From positions 169,887,286-169,951,285 of the forward strand of contig OZ038380.1 in the NCBI GenBank assembly GCA_964036045.1: a stretch of 64,000 bases of DNA, read 5' to 3'. Shown here one piece after another: positions 53,315 through 64,000 of the stretch (positions within the stretch are counted from its first letter, which is position 1; each line of letters begins with the position of its first letter). The DNA comes from Eutreptiella sp. 'Long Island Sound 2002' (Eukaryota > Euglenozoa > Euglenophyceae > Eutreptiales > Eutreptiaceae). The position numbers and the translations under genes were made by a program. The notes under the pieces were generated by a model. That model made no database searches. It saw only the letters and a list, made by a program, of their open reading frames with translations, and was not told the origin of the DNA.

Positions 53315-53462
53315 GAGGTTACCCCCCCCCCTCCAGGGCCCCCAGCCTACGCCCAGCCACTGTCCCCCTGACGCCAAGTGCCGGTTTCAATGGCACTTGT
53401 AACCGACAGCAACCGCCCCCCAACCGCTTTGGCAACCTCCTCCAACTGCCTGTCTAACCGCT
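53315..53462 (-). repeat. About 145-bp dispersed repeat, copy 2
   Basis: This aligns with 49931-50080 in the same orientation and lies just upstream of the first visible PARP exon, so the two copies flank the visible gene. Confidence 0.85.
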
Positions 53463-54844
53463 TCTGGGGCCGTCTCAGAGGTGCATTGCCTTCTGATGCA
53501 TCCCTGCGTTGGGGATGGGGGAGGTGGGGGAGGCGATGATGGGACATGACAGCCGCACCCCCCCCACACACACATCCACACACCCACACATTGCAACGGG
53601 AGCAGAACTTGTCTTCGGCGCTGTGGACTGTTGGGGCGAGTGCAAAGGGGGTGCAGGGCGCTGCGCAAGCCACCCGCCCATGAGCCCCCCCCATCCCTAT
53701 GTGACATATAGTCCATCTGTGGTTTCTTTACGGGGTGCAGTGCCAATCTTCTCCTGAAGGTCCGCCACGCCGCTGTCTTCACCCCACCATTTCTGTTTCT
53801 CCATCGGCGGCGGGTTGTGGTGGTCAAGACAATAAGGATCTGTATGGCATTAACCTTCAGTCAGCCCCCCCCCCCCCCCCCCTGCGAGAACAGCAGAGAA
53901 ACATTGAAAACGACAGAAACGACGCCTCCTGTGGTACTGAGAAGGGCGTTGCCCACGGCACACTGCCGGAAGACCCAGGCCGTGGCACTCCCTGAGTGCC
54001 CCGTCCGCGTGGGATGACCCGCCTGGACACCAGGCGCAGGGCGCATACCTTGTTGGTTGCGGCCAGCGTGTGCTTCATGGTTGACGCGGGTGGCGTGAGC
54101 ACCTGTACGGTGTCCCGGGTGCTTTACGCTGCACTGTGACCGCGCCGTCGTCCTTGGTTCCCCCCCCCAACTCCTCGCCATGAATGGCACAGAGCGCAGA
54201 ACATATTACTGCAACGCACTACCAGCAAGTCACACATTGGTGAGAGAGAACCCATGGCTTTGTATGACATTCACATTGCTGGTTGTGGTGAGCACCTCCC
54301 AGCCTGGGGTCTTCGTGATGACCGCATCCCGGGCACTGATCAGGCCGTCAGGGGAGGAAGCCATGGGCTGAAGTTGCATTGTGGATTCCCACCCAGGCAG
54401 GTGGATGCCCGCGGCAGTGCGGATGCCCGCAGTAGTGCGGATGCTGCTTGTCATAGCAGAAGGTTCAAGGGTGAGAGGCCAATAGGCGCCGCCACGGGGT
54501 AACAGAGCCAACCACCAAGGCCTTGTGCCAAACCTCCCCAAACTCCTCACCCACTGACCCGCTGAAGCGGGCTTGAGACCACGCAATGGCCTGGCCCGAA
54601 ACCAATCCCTGCTTGGTGTCCGCTGCGCTTCAGTTGTCGCCCCACCTTGCCATGCACCCGGTTTGCCAAGCTCTTGAGGAAGCCTGGAACCTGCATGTTC
54701 TTTGCCCCTGCCGTGATAAGAACCCATCCGCAGTTTGTCGCGGATCCTGCATGGGAACGTCGGTCCGGTGCATGGGAGTCACGGTATATGTGTCAACAAG
54801 TGCTGTTTTCTGCCATTTGCGCCCACGCAAAAAGAGCTGACCCC
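53463..54844. other. No supported gene; likely upstream intron or intergenic
   Basis: A long C run at 53865-53882 and CCCACACA phrases near 53565 are present. No splice-compatible coding series was found. Confidence 0.4.
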
Positions 54845-55080
54845 CCCCCCCCCTGTGCGACATCCCTCCGGGTTGCTGTTTCTTTAAGGGGCCCTGGACA
54901 GTCACCCGTTCTTCCCTTCGCATGTTGTGTCGGGTCGCTGCGTTCTGTCGGCCGCTGCGGCCGGTGCTCCCGCTGGTGTCGTTGCCGCGTTCGCGGAGCC
55001 CAGTGTTGGTGTGCCGGGGCTGCGCTGGTTGCGGCGGGATGTGCCGTTTGCGCGTCAGCGGCGCCCAGTAGTTGGCGCCC
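54845..55080 (+). repeat. About 230-bp dispersed repeat, copy 1
   Basis: From the C run and GCGACATCCCTCCGGGTTGC through GGGGCCCTGGACAGTCACCC to GGCGCCCAGTAGTTGGCG it aligns with 62595-62825. Confidence 0.9.
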
Positions 55081-56220
55081 CCCCCATTGTACGTGCACGT
55101 TTCCCAAACCCCATGGAAGATCAGACAAAGACCGGACCACCCACCCTCAGACCCCGCTATGGGATACGGATGCGTGTGCACGACCGGTACCGTCAGGCAC
55201 AAAGCAGAAGTGCAAAGCAAAAGTCAAAGAGAAAAGCTCTTCAGTGACATGTCATAGGCGCCTTTCGCTGCAGTAGGAAAGTAGGTGCAGAGTATGCGAA
55301 GCGAGTCCACTGCATCTAAGTCCTATGAACTAAATCCTGGCAGAATGACGTATCATCGGGTACAGAGGACCCCCGCCCCCGGTGGACTCCCCAGTCCACC
55401 CGTGGGCTGGCAGAAAGCATGTGAAACACAGACAATATAAGCGGCAGGTCAGCAGACCAGTCACCGCAAAAATCAGAACATGGCCCATGGTGTCGCAGGT
55501 GCCAGGAAGCGTAAAAAGCACCCCGGCAGGTCGCTTCGCGCTGCAGCCACGGCACCAGGTCCAACACACTGTCACTGAGTGACTGCGGCAGGCGGCACAC
55601 AATGAAAAGAATCCACTGGATAGTCGCTGCGACGTCCCATGGTGTTTTTGCCAAAAGGCGGTGTACAGAGACTGCATGGAGGTGCGCACGGCGTGGGTGG
55701 GGTACCCAGAAAGGACAGCTAACTGCATCCACAAGACACATGACAACAGAAACGCGCCCCATGAGTGTAGGAATTGGAGGGTATTGGAGAGGGCGGATAA
55801 AAAGACATTGGTGGTGCGTCTGGTGTTAGTGGCCCAGAAACTTTGCAGGGGGGGCGCCGAACTTTAATTGGCCTTGCGCATCGAGGGCATTGGGCACCGC
55901 ATGCGTACCGCGGCAGAGAATGACCTGGTGGTACGGGGGGCGGGGGGGGTAGGCCTTCCCGGAGGTCGGCTGACCCACCCACCCCTATGCCTGGGAAGGG
56001 GGGTTGCATGCGGACGGGGGCTGATGCGGATACATTTGATGAGCGGACTGAGCGCGATGATGTGCTGCCCGGAATCCCGGAGAGCTTGCTCATTGCAGCT
56101 TCGGCATGCGCCCTGCCCGTGTCCGTCTTGGCTCCAACAACGTGTGATGCTTCTGGTGTATCTTGTACCCCTGAATCGCGTGTGGATGATCCTTGATGAT
56201 CATCACACAGTTGTGTCCCT
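55081..56220. other. No supported gene; one weak frame
   Basis: A minus-strand frame near 55690-55510 (TPWDVAATIQWILFIVC, SVLDLVPWLQREA) looks protein-like, but splice sites, start and domain could not be fixed. Confidence 0.3.
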
Positions 56221-56300
56221 TCATAGCGATGACGCGGTCGTAAGGTAACACAGGTCGACACAATGTGGCAGCATCCCATGCCTCGCAACGTGCCATGGGC

Positions 56301-56500
56301 NNNNNNNNNNNNNNNNNNNNNNNNNNNNNNNNNNNNNNNNNNNNNNNNNNNNNNNNNNNNNNNNNNNNNNNNNNNNNNNNNNNNNNNNNNNNNNNNNNNN
56401 NNNNNNNNNNNNNNNNNNNNNNNNNNNNNNNNNNNNNNNNNNNNNNNNNNNNNNNNNNNNNNNNNNNNNNNNNNNNNNNNNNNNNNNNNNNNNNNNNNNN
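56301..56500. other. Assembly gap of 200 N
   Basis: Exactly 200 N, the usual placeholder for a gap of unknown length. It falls in the intron after the last visible exon of the ARM-PARP gene. Confidence 0.98.
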
Positions 56501-56527
56501 CCTACGCATTGCGGGGGACTGACACAC

Positions 56528-59500
56528 CTCTTCCGGAAGCGCACGATGTACAGCGGCAGGATCTGATCGGGGTCGGCGATGACGTAGTAGTTGCAGCCCG
56601 GCACCCAGATGTGGTCCCCGTTGCCGAGCTCCGGGTCCGAGGCCTCCACCCCGAGGCACAGGCGGCACACCAGCATGTGGTCGCCGCCCCGGCAGTACCC
56701 GACCGACACCTCGGGGCACTTCGCGAAGTACTCCCCGGCGCCGAAGGCCTGCCCGCGGCGCCGGCCCGCGTCGAAGCCGTTAGCCACGATGGACAGCAGG
56801 TTGCCCTCCGCCGAGCCGTGGAAGCCCTCCAGCTCATTGGGCTCCTCATCCAGCAGCCCCCGAAGCTGCAGCCGCTTGCGCGCGAAGGCCCAGCTGCGCC
56901 GCGGGTTGTTCACCGTCCACGCCGCCAGCAGCTCCCCCTCGCCGCCCCGCTCACGCCAGAGCTCCTGCAGCCGCGACAGCTCCGCGACGGGGCTCTGCGT
57001 GACCGTCACGCCTTCGGCGGGGCGCGCGCCGGGGGCCGCGAACTGCGGCTGCTGCGCGAGCCGCGCGCACCCCCGGCAGCGGGGGTCGTGGTACGTGCCC
57101 TCCCCGCCGCAGCGGCGGCACGGCCACGCGCCGCGGGTGTCGCAGCGGCGACAGGGCCGCTGCGCGCCGCCGCGCTGCCCCGCGCCGTTGCAGGCGAAGC
57201 ACACGAACCTACCTCGGCCCTGGCACGTGAAGCAGGTCTTGGGGCTGCTGGTGCAGCGCTGGCACCGCAGCACTGGCCCACCGTCCGTCTCGAGCGACCG
57301 CAGCAGCGCTTTGAGGGTGAGGGCCGCCTGTGCGAGCGCCTGGTGCTCCGGGGAACGCCGGGCGATAAACACCTGCAGCGCGTTTGAGAGGGACAAGAAA
57401 AAACCTCGGGCCGTCCACCAGTGCTGGAGGGGGGGAGGGGGGGGGGGGGGTTGGTGCGTGTGAAATTGGACATGGCGAAATTCGGTGCAGATAAAATTTG
57501 GCCCCAACTCTGAAGTACCACTGAAAGATTTGGTACCAGTTCCCAGATTCTGGCACAAAAAGCATCGACTGTGAATGGTGGTTGGCGTTCTGAATGGTTG
57601 CTGCTATTCCCTGGCGGCTTCCGGATGCTTGCCTGTCATTTGCATGCGTGAATGTGCATGCCCAGAGCGCTGCACATGACACGAAGACACATGGCTACGG
57701 AAATCAAAATACTGCGGCACGATTTGGCACACTTATGCGGTGCCAGATGTTGCCATTCAAAATTTCCCCTGTTCCAGCCCCCCCCCCCCCCCCCCGCACG
57801 CCAGGTGGCCAGCTCATTAGTCAAAAAAATGATCGGAGGGCACTTGAAGGGGAACACCGGCGGTTGGAGGGTAACAGACGGTAGTTGAAGAGTAACCGAC
57901 TGCGGCGAAACGGCGACCGACGGCTAACGAGGAATCGAGGGCGGCGGAATGGTAACTGAGGGCGGCTGGAGGGTGACCGACGGCGGTTGGAGGGTGACCG
58001 ACGGCGGTTGGAGGGTGACCGACGGCGGTTGGAGGGTGACCGACGGCGGTTGGAGGGTAGCCGACGTCGGTTGGAGGGTAACCGACGGCGGTTGGAGGGT
58101 AACCGACGGCGGTTGGAGGGTGACCGACGGCGGTTGGAGGGTAACCGACGGCGGTTGGAGGGTGACCGACGGCGGTTGGAGGGTGACCGACGGCGGTTGG
58201 AGGGTGACCGACGGCGGTTGGAGGGTAACCGACGGCGGTTGGGGGGTAACCGACGGCGGCTGGAGGGTGACCGACGGCGGTTGGAGGGTGACCGACGGCG
58301 GTTGGAGGGTGACCGACGGCGGTTGGAGGGTAACCGACGGCGGTTGGAGGGTGACCGACGGCGGTTGGAGGGTAACCGACGGCAGTTGGGGGGTGACCGA
58401 CGGCGGTTGGAGGGTGACCGACGGCGGTTGGAGGGTGACCGACGGCGGTTGGAGGGTGACCGACGGCGGTTGGAGGGTGACCGACGGCGGTTGGAGGGTG
58501 ACCGACGGCGGTTGGAGGGTGACCGACGGCGGTTGGAGGGTGACCGACGGCGGTTGGAGGGTGACCGACGGCGGTTGGAGGGTGACCGACGGCGGTTGGA
58601 GGGTGACCGACGGCGGTTGGAGGGTGACCGACGGCGGTTGGAGGTCGACGTGTTTCATCGACACACGCGGGGGCGTGTCCACTGGAAAACGCCGTGAGCA
58701 CCTGAAGGCTGTGCCGCAGCTGTTGAACACCGCTCCGCAGCGGCTCCGCGGAGGACCGCTCCGCACCCGCGCTGCTCTGCAGCCCGCGGCCTATGGCCCG
58801 CAGGACGCTGTCGAGCAGAGCGTCCGCCTCCGACGGCGGCGTCGGGCGCGGTGCGTGGCCGACGTCGACCTCCGGAACACTATGCCCATGGAACACTATG
58901 CCCCCGGAACACTGTGGCGGCGGCGGTGGCGGCGGCGTCGGGCGCGGTGCGTCGCCGACGTCGACCTCCCGCAACTCACAGACCTCCCGAAGGGCCGCGC
59001 CGGCCACGGCCACGAGGGCGTCGAGTGCGCCGAGGCCCACGAGGAGGCTGAGCTCGTCCGCGCCGGCGTGCAGCGCGAGGCAGGCCAGGCTGTGGCCGAG
59101 GGCCCGGTCCTCCGCCGCGGCCGCGACGAGGGACCCCAGGAGGGCCGCGTGCGCGTCGCCCTCAAGCAGGGCCCGCAGGGCGTCGGGGGCCCGCGCGACC
59201 AGCGCCCACGCCGAGCGCCGCGGCCCAGGGCCGGCGGGCCCGCGGAGCATCCGCTGGACCGCGGCCCTGGCGCCTGCGACGTCCTCCGCCACCAACTTCG
59301 CGAAGACCTCGGCGCTGCCGAAGGCGATCCAGTCGGACGCGCCCAGGCGGGGCCGCAGCGCGGCGGTGACGGCGGCCGGCAGCCCCTCGAGATCCTCCCC
59401 GAACGCGGCCCGGGCCACCTCCGGGCTCTCCCGAACGCACGTCGCCAGCAGCGGCAGGGCGCAGGGGGCCGCCGCGGGGGTCGCCCGCACTTTGGCGGCC

Positions 59501-60990
59501 ACGACCCCCGCGGCGGCGGTCTGCGCAACGCGCGGGGCCTCCTCCAGCCAGCGCTGGAGCCGGGGGGCGAGCTCCGCGAGGGACGTGCAGGCGGCGGCCG
59601 CCCGCAGCGCCAGCACCCGCTGCTCGGGGGCCCCGGCGTCGCAGATGCGGAGGAGGCGGGGCCGGTGCGCGTCGGCCCCGACGGCGCGCGCCGCCACCAG
59701 CGCGGCCCGCAGCACCGCCGGGTCCTCGTCCTCCAGGAAGGCCCCCACGGCCGCGGCCCCGCGCCGCTTCCAAAGCGGCAGCCGGGGCTCGAGGGTGTCG
59801 GCGACGAGCCGCCGGAACAGGGCCCCGGCCGCCGCGACCTCCCCCGCGTCCGTCGGCGCGAGCCCCTCGAGGACCCCGGCGTTGAGCATCGCCCGCAGCC
59901 CGTGGCCGTGCGCCGCCACGTGGGCGAGGGCCCGCAGGGCCAGGGGGCGCTGGGGGCACGCGGCGTCCAAGAGCCCCACCAGCACCTTCACGGCCCCGCC
60001 GTCAACGAGGGCCTGGGCGCTCCCGAGCCCGGCCATGGGCAGCAGCGCGCAGGGCCCGATCTGCCGGTCCCCCGCGGCGGCGACGAGGCGCTGGAGCGTC
60101 GCGGGCGCGATGGGCGCGCAGCCGGTCTCGGGCCCCACCGCCGCGGCCCAATGGGCGAGGCACTCCGCCGGCGACGCCAGGGCGCGCCGCACGAGCACCT
60201 GCTGAATGGCCGCCTTCGCGACGAGACTGCGGCAGAGGGCGTGCCGGCCCTCGTCCGCCGGCAGCGCCTGCACAATGTCCACGAAGGCGGTGGCAAAGCG
60301 GAGGGTCCAGGGCGTGAGGTCCCAGGGCCGCGGTAGCGCGACGGCCGCCTGCGCCAGAGCGAGGGCGCCGGCGGCCAGCGGCGGTGTGTCGAGGCCGGCG
60401 GACCGGGCGTGCGCCGCCACGGCCGCGAGCAGGTCCCAGGGCTGCGGCTGGGCGGCCGCGCGCGCCAAAAGCGCCTCCAGCGCATCGCGCACGTGGCTGC
60501 CGCCCCCCGCCCCGTCGGCCAGCGACGCCTCCAGCAGCGGGAGCACGTCGCGCCGCACTTTCAGGGCCCAGGCCTCCGGCATCAGCGGCAGGCACCGGCA
60601 CAGCCAGCGCCATCCCTCGTCCCGGTGCGCCGGGCTGTCCACCAGCGCCGCGAGGGCCGCCGCCGGCAGGCCCTCGGACTCCACCGGCCACTTCTGCCGG
60701 CGCGCACGCGCCGTCACAAACTTCTCCAAAATCGCGAGTCCCGCGGCGCAGTCCCGCCCGTCGCCGGAGCGACCGGCCAGTTCCTGCGGGGCCCGGGCCT
60801 GGGCATACCTTGCGCTCTCTTCAGGCGTCGAATGCTTTGCTGCTTCTGCCCCACCGCACGTCTCCTGCCGTGGGCGAGCGGGACGCCCCTCGGAGTGCAA
60901 CTCTGTATTGCGCTTCGCGCCACACCTCCTGCCGCCGGCCTCCTGCCACGCACCCTCGTGTGGGGCCATGCGAATGAGAAATGGGGCCCT
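56528..60990 (-). CDS. ARM-like / DnaJ-type Cys repeat / PARP-fold protein, H-Y-Y triad
   Basis: Minus-strand exons run from about 60990 to 58702 and from 57372 to 56528. The intron 58701-57373 (CAG/GTGCTC donor, CGCTGCAG acceptor, phase 0) joins GVQQLRHSLQ to VFIARRSPEHQ. The first exon encodes about 700 residues of Ala/Leu-rich helical repeats, armadillo/HEAT-like (QALVDGGAVKVLVGLLDAAC, RALAHVAAHGHGL). The second holds five Cys pairs of DnaJ CxxCxGxG kind (CFTCQGRG, CFACNGAG, CRRCGGEG), then a PARP fold: GFHGS, GAGEYFAK, CNYYVIADPDQILPLYIVRF. Tyr replaces the catalytic Glu, as in mono-ADP-ribosyltransferases such as PARP16. A donor at 56528/56527 (GAG/GTGTGT) shows more exons beyond the gap. 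The likely start is the ATG at 60969, or an acceptor (CCTTGACAG) just upstream. Confidence 0.75.
57860..58650. repeat. 21-bp minisatellite filling the ARM-PARP intron
   Basis: About 33 units of GGTTGGAGGGTGACCGACGGC run from 57961 to 58646 with diverged units before. The 21-bp period keeps all frames open (PPTAVGH on the minus strand), so long apparent ORFs here are artefacts. Confidence 0.95.
58840..58990. repeat. 96-bp in-frame duplication in the ARM exon
   Basis: GTCGGGCGCGGTGCGT starts at 58841 and 58937. GGAACACTATGCCC units lie between. The offset is 96 bp (32 codons). It may be a coding expansion or a small unspliced intron near the EVDVGDAPRPTPP segment. Confidence 0.7.
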
Positions 60991-61507
60991 GTCAAGGAGA
61001 GGGGGTCGTGGCAGCATCGGCACCGCCGGCACCACCCGCCTTCGATTGGCACTGTGCACGCACCACAGCCCACATCACAATGAGATGCCCCCTGCGGAGC
61101 GCACGCGTCTTACGGGCCAAACAGACTGGCCTCCGACCGTTGGGCTTCTTTCGAGACCACCTGCGTCAAGAGGCACGCTTTGAGGGTGTGGGAAGCCAGC
61201 TACCAGGGGGGCGGGGTGGGGGGGTACTCCGTGCGGGGGAATATATGAATATACAAATGCTTGCGCGACAAAATCTGTGCCACTTCTTGAAAATGAGCGA
61301 ACAAATTATATATGGGTCCCAATAACTGCTCATGACAAACAGTGGGCGCTTGCAATGCCCAACATATACCCACACAAATCCTCAAAAACACCGAACAAGT
61401 TGCGTACAAAAGTTTCGCGCAGAATTTGAATTGCAGAAATCCTAGCTTTGTATAACCCCCCCCCCCTCCCCCCGTACTGGAGGCGGGGTGATCCTCTTCC
61501 TCACGAC

Positions 61508-62216
61508 CTGAGCTGGACCACTAGAATTGGATGCCACCACAGTGAACTGACCAATTGGCAGCGGGACTGTAGAGGATGCGGTCAATGCGGTGCTGACAGC
61601 GGGGGCAAACACCGCTGTGCGTACAGCGGACACCACAAACCGTCCGGAGTCATTGGTTGGCTCGCTGGCCGCCACCAAAATGTCTGCACACCAAACAGAT
61701 CACGTTGATCAGTGATGCCACTGGGGGAACGTTTGCCCGGCGCGCGCCCGGCGCATGCCCGGCGCACTACCTTTGTATTAAGTATCTTATCTCTAGCCCC
61801 AAGGGGGCGTTTTCGCACAGCGCGGGCACAGCGCCAATTATTACGGTGCTTATCCAGGTAACAACCTTGAAAACCACCTGCGGAATCATGCACAATCAAT
61901 CCAAAACTCAAAAATTCAAACATCTGATGCTTGCCATGGGTCCCAGGGACCTAAATTCTGCCCCCTATAGCCCGGTCCACTGCAGCACCCATTCAATGAC
62001 GTCCTTTCAATCTTCTGAACTTACCGAACTCCCGGTGGTGGAGAACAGCCAACTTTTCGCACAGCACACGGTACGCCCCCCAAGTTTACCCTTACCTTGG
62101 GAAGTCCCCCAGTAGACCGCACTAGACCGCAAACCTTCCCTGCAAGGCACCTTGTATAATCTGCAGCCCCCACACGCGGGTCCACGGGTCCGCAACCAAT
62201 GCAGCAGCAGGTTCAG
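61508..62216 (-). CDS. Three phase-compatible exons, unrecognised protein
   Basis: Minus-strand exons 62216-62025, 61877-61771 and 61664-61508 join in frame with small introns of 147 and 106 nt. Splice sites are good: acceptor GTTGTTGCAG, donor TCG/GTAAGT, acceptor TTCCGCAG, donor AAG/GTAGTG, acceptor GGCCAG. The protein runs CAKSWLFSTTGSS, VVFKVVTWISTVIIGAVPALCENAPLG (a possible membrane segment), LEIRYLIQ, SEPTNDSGRFVVSAVRTAVF, then a Ser/Thr/Val-rich stretch. I do not recognise it. It could be the 5' part of the ARM-PARP gene on the same strand, or a separate gene. Confidence 0.4.
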
Positions 62217-62594
62217 CTGCAACAACGGCACGCCTTCCCGGTGCCGTCATTTGCGACGGGCAGCAGCATTCCTGCCACAGGGGGGAGGGGGGCGACTCGA
62301 ACCTGATGCGACCCACCCACCCGCTATCTGTCAAAACTTGGCATTTGGTTGGGGGGGGGGGGGGGGTTGGCGTGTCGCCTGGGGGAGGGGGGGGGGTATC
62401 GGCGGTACGGCCGGGGGGGTCGTTACCATGGTGTGTCACTGGGCTGTACAAAGGGGGCAGAAAAAGGACCAAAGGCATAGTACCCCCTTCATGCGAAAAC
62501 AATTCGGCGCCGTTGGTACCATGGCCTGCACCACTAGGCGGGAAGAAAATTGCTCTGCGGGGGGGGGGGGGTGACACGGAGGCCCATTTTCCCA

Positions 62595-62825
62595 ACCCCC
62601 TCTGTGACATTCCGTCTGGTTGTTGCTCCTTTACGGGGCCCTGGACAGTCACCCGTTCTTCCCTTCGCATGTTGCGTCGGGTCGCTGCTTTCTGTCGGCC
62701 GCTGCGGCCGGTGCTCTTGCTGGTGTAGTTTCCGCGTTCGCGGAGCCCAGTCGTTGGTGTGTTGGGGCTGTGCTGGATGTGGCGGGATGTGCCGTTTGCG
62801 TGTCAGTGGCGCCCAATAATTGGCG
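62595..62825 (+). repeat. About 230-bp dispersed repeat, copy 2
   Basis: This aligns with 54845-55080 in the same orientation, from GACATTCCGTCTGGTTG to GGCGCCCAATAATTGGCG. Confidence 0.9.
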
Positions 62826-64000
62826 TATTGAGGATGTGCTGGTGGTTGCCCCCCCTCCTTGGCCGCCGTGACGGGAGGGGGGGTTCAGGGCGGGGGTGCC
62901 CGACCTGCCGTGCCGGGGGGGGGGGGGTCAACCCAACATCTATGGCTCAAAATGATACCCACGGCGCGCTGATCATTTTGACTACTCAAATGTGTGGGGG
63001 GGAAATTACTGGTGGAAAAAAAATTTTCGGGCCAAAATTTGTGTTCCTGCGCCTTCGGCGCCAACATCCGTTCTTACACAAAACACAGGGCCCAACACGG
63101 AACCCCTTTTCTCCAACCCCCCCCCCCCTCCTTCGGCGGGCGTCCATGTCACCCCCCCCGCGCAGAGCAATTTTCAGGTCGCCCTATCTCTCAGAACTCG
63201 GGGGGGGGGGGGGCGGGGGGGGGGGGGCTGGGGAGGGTTGCATACAAGGACCGGGCCTGGCCGCCCCCCCGTGATTCCTGCGTAGCCCAGGATGGGGTCT
63301 GTGGGAGGGGGACTATTGCCAGACCATTCGCCAGGCATTGGTGTGTGTGGAATCAGGGAACACAACGTGCCACACACTGCGGCAAGCACAGCACAGCGTG
63401 GCGGGCACCAACCGTGTGGGTACTGCGTCGCGATCAGGTCCCTTGGTACTGCTGGACAACACGCGTCCGGTGGAGGTCAGGTCTGCAAAAGGTGACCTCA
63501 ACCAAAGGCACCGAGGCACAGCGTAGAGGCCACGTCGTACTGCACCGGGCGCCGCGTGTTGTGCACATCGGCTTTGACGGTTCCGTCTTTGTGGCCATCG
63601 CCCCCCCCCCCCCCGCCCCCTCGAAAAGGAATCGGCCCCGCAGGCCCACCCCCAAACAGGCAACCATGGCCATGGCCACCCGCAGGCATCGATCCAGCCA
63701 TCCGCCAAGCGGGTCGGTGCACCCCCTTCCGAGGCCGGTAACTTCCCTCCTGCCGATCCTCCGGTCGTCCCGGGAATCAAGACCCCCGCCGAAATAAAAC
63801 ACTTCCATGGACTTGGATCTTAGGGGCCGGCGCGTGGCTCACGTCTCCGGTCGACCAGCTCTTTGATACGCTTTCATGTGAGCCCTCGGGGATCTCAGCC
63901 GTCCCCTGTTAGTGTTCTGACCGGCTTGGGAGTGTGCGGAAAGAATTGATTGCGTGGTACCCGGGGACTATACGTATATTATAGAGAGCAGATGTCCGTG
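62826..64000. other. No supported gene
   Basis: G and C homopolymer runs (62915, 63115, 63200-63230, 63600) create long open frames without motifs. Nothing recognisable was found. Confidence 0.4.

Noticed and set aside
55500-55700. Minus-strand frame TPWDVAATIQWILFIVC as an exon
   Set aside because: Two overlapping frames look equally protein-like, and no consistent acceptor-donor pair or partner exon was found.
57949-58700. Long ORFs on both strands with WRVTDGG, PPTAVGH or VTLQPPS repeats
   Set aside because: The 21-bp period keeps every frame open. Splice sites place the array in an intron.
1-64000. CRISPR arrays, bacterial operons or phage genes
   Set aside because: Introns, LTR elements and LINEs show eukaryotic DNA. 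Tandem arrays here lack unique spacers.

Overview
The window is eukaryotic nuclear DNA from a large, repeat-loaded genome. The evidence is spliceosomal GT-AG introns, a chromodomain Ty3/gypsy retrotransposon family, APE-type LINEs, a Penelope-like reverse transcriptase relic, many minisatellites and satellites, and a 200-N scaffold gap. The host is most likely a unicellular alga or other protist. The gypsy polyprotein and the PARP-family host genes remind me of dinoflagellate proteins, but that is an unchecked impression and no dinoflagellate spliced leader was seen. The left 38 kb is almost wholly nested mobile DNA. The right 14 kb holds host genes on the minus strand. Tandem and dispersed noncoding repeats lie between.

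Layout. 1-1000: decayed Penelope-like RT. 1000-2690: unassigned. 2690-37951: a decayed chromovirus (gypsy A), broken by three insertions. A 15.4-kb LINE insertion (minus, 5397-20821) sits in its integrase and has a 12-bp target duplication. A 1.1-kb LTR-like element (Z, 21908-22993) splits its chromodomain. A younger, near-complete sister element (gypsy B, 26185-37581, 5-bp target duplication) lies inside its 3' LTR. The LINE in turn carries a 2.7-kb non-autonomous LTR-like element (Y, 9818-12563). Gypsy A itself ends inside a second, truncated LINE (37952-39161, minus).

39.2-50 kb: about 201-bp and 193-bp satellite clusters, a 54-bp tandem array, a 302-bp near-perfect tandem duplication and paired dispersed repeats, with no convincing gene. 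50.4-53.3 kb: a PARP gene (minus, at least three exons, H-Y-E triad). 56.5-61 kb: a second PARP-family gene (minus) joining an alpha-helical ARM-like region, DnaJ-type Cys repeats and a PARP fold with an H-Y-Y triad. 61.5-62.2 kb: three phase-compatible exons of an unrecognised protein, possibly the 5' part of the same gene. The introns of both PARP genes carry minisatellites.

Most notable. (1) Two RNA structures in the gypsy 3' UTR whose sequences differ between A and B while base pairing is kept. (2) Gypsy B gag and pol in one frame, separated only by a TGA-CGG stop, a classic readthrough context. (3) A PBS-like 13-mer following LTR-like ends at three places, each time trailed by an unrelated but well-formed hairpin, in elements with an extra module only at the left end. 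(4) A tRNA-like 52-nt fold inside both LTRs of gypsy B. (5) A very long LINE with EN-RT-RNase H first and a low-complexity gag-like frame after it.
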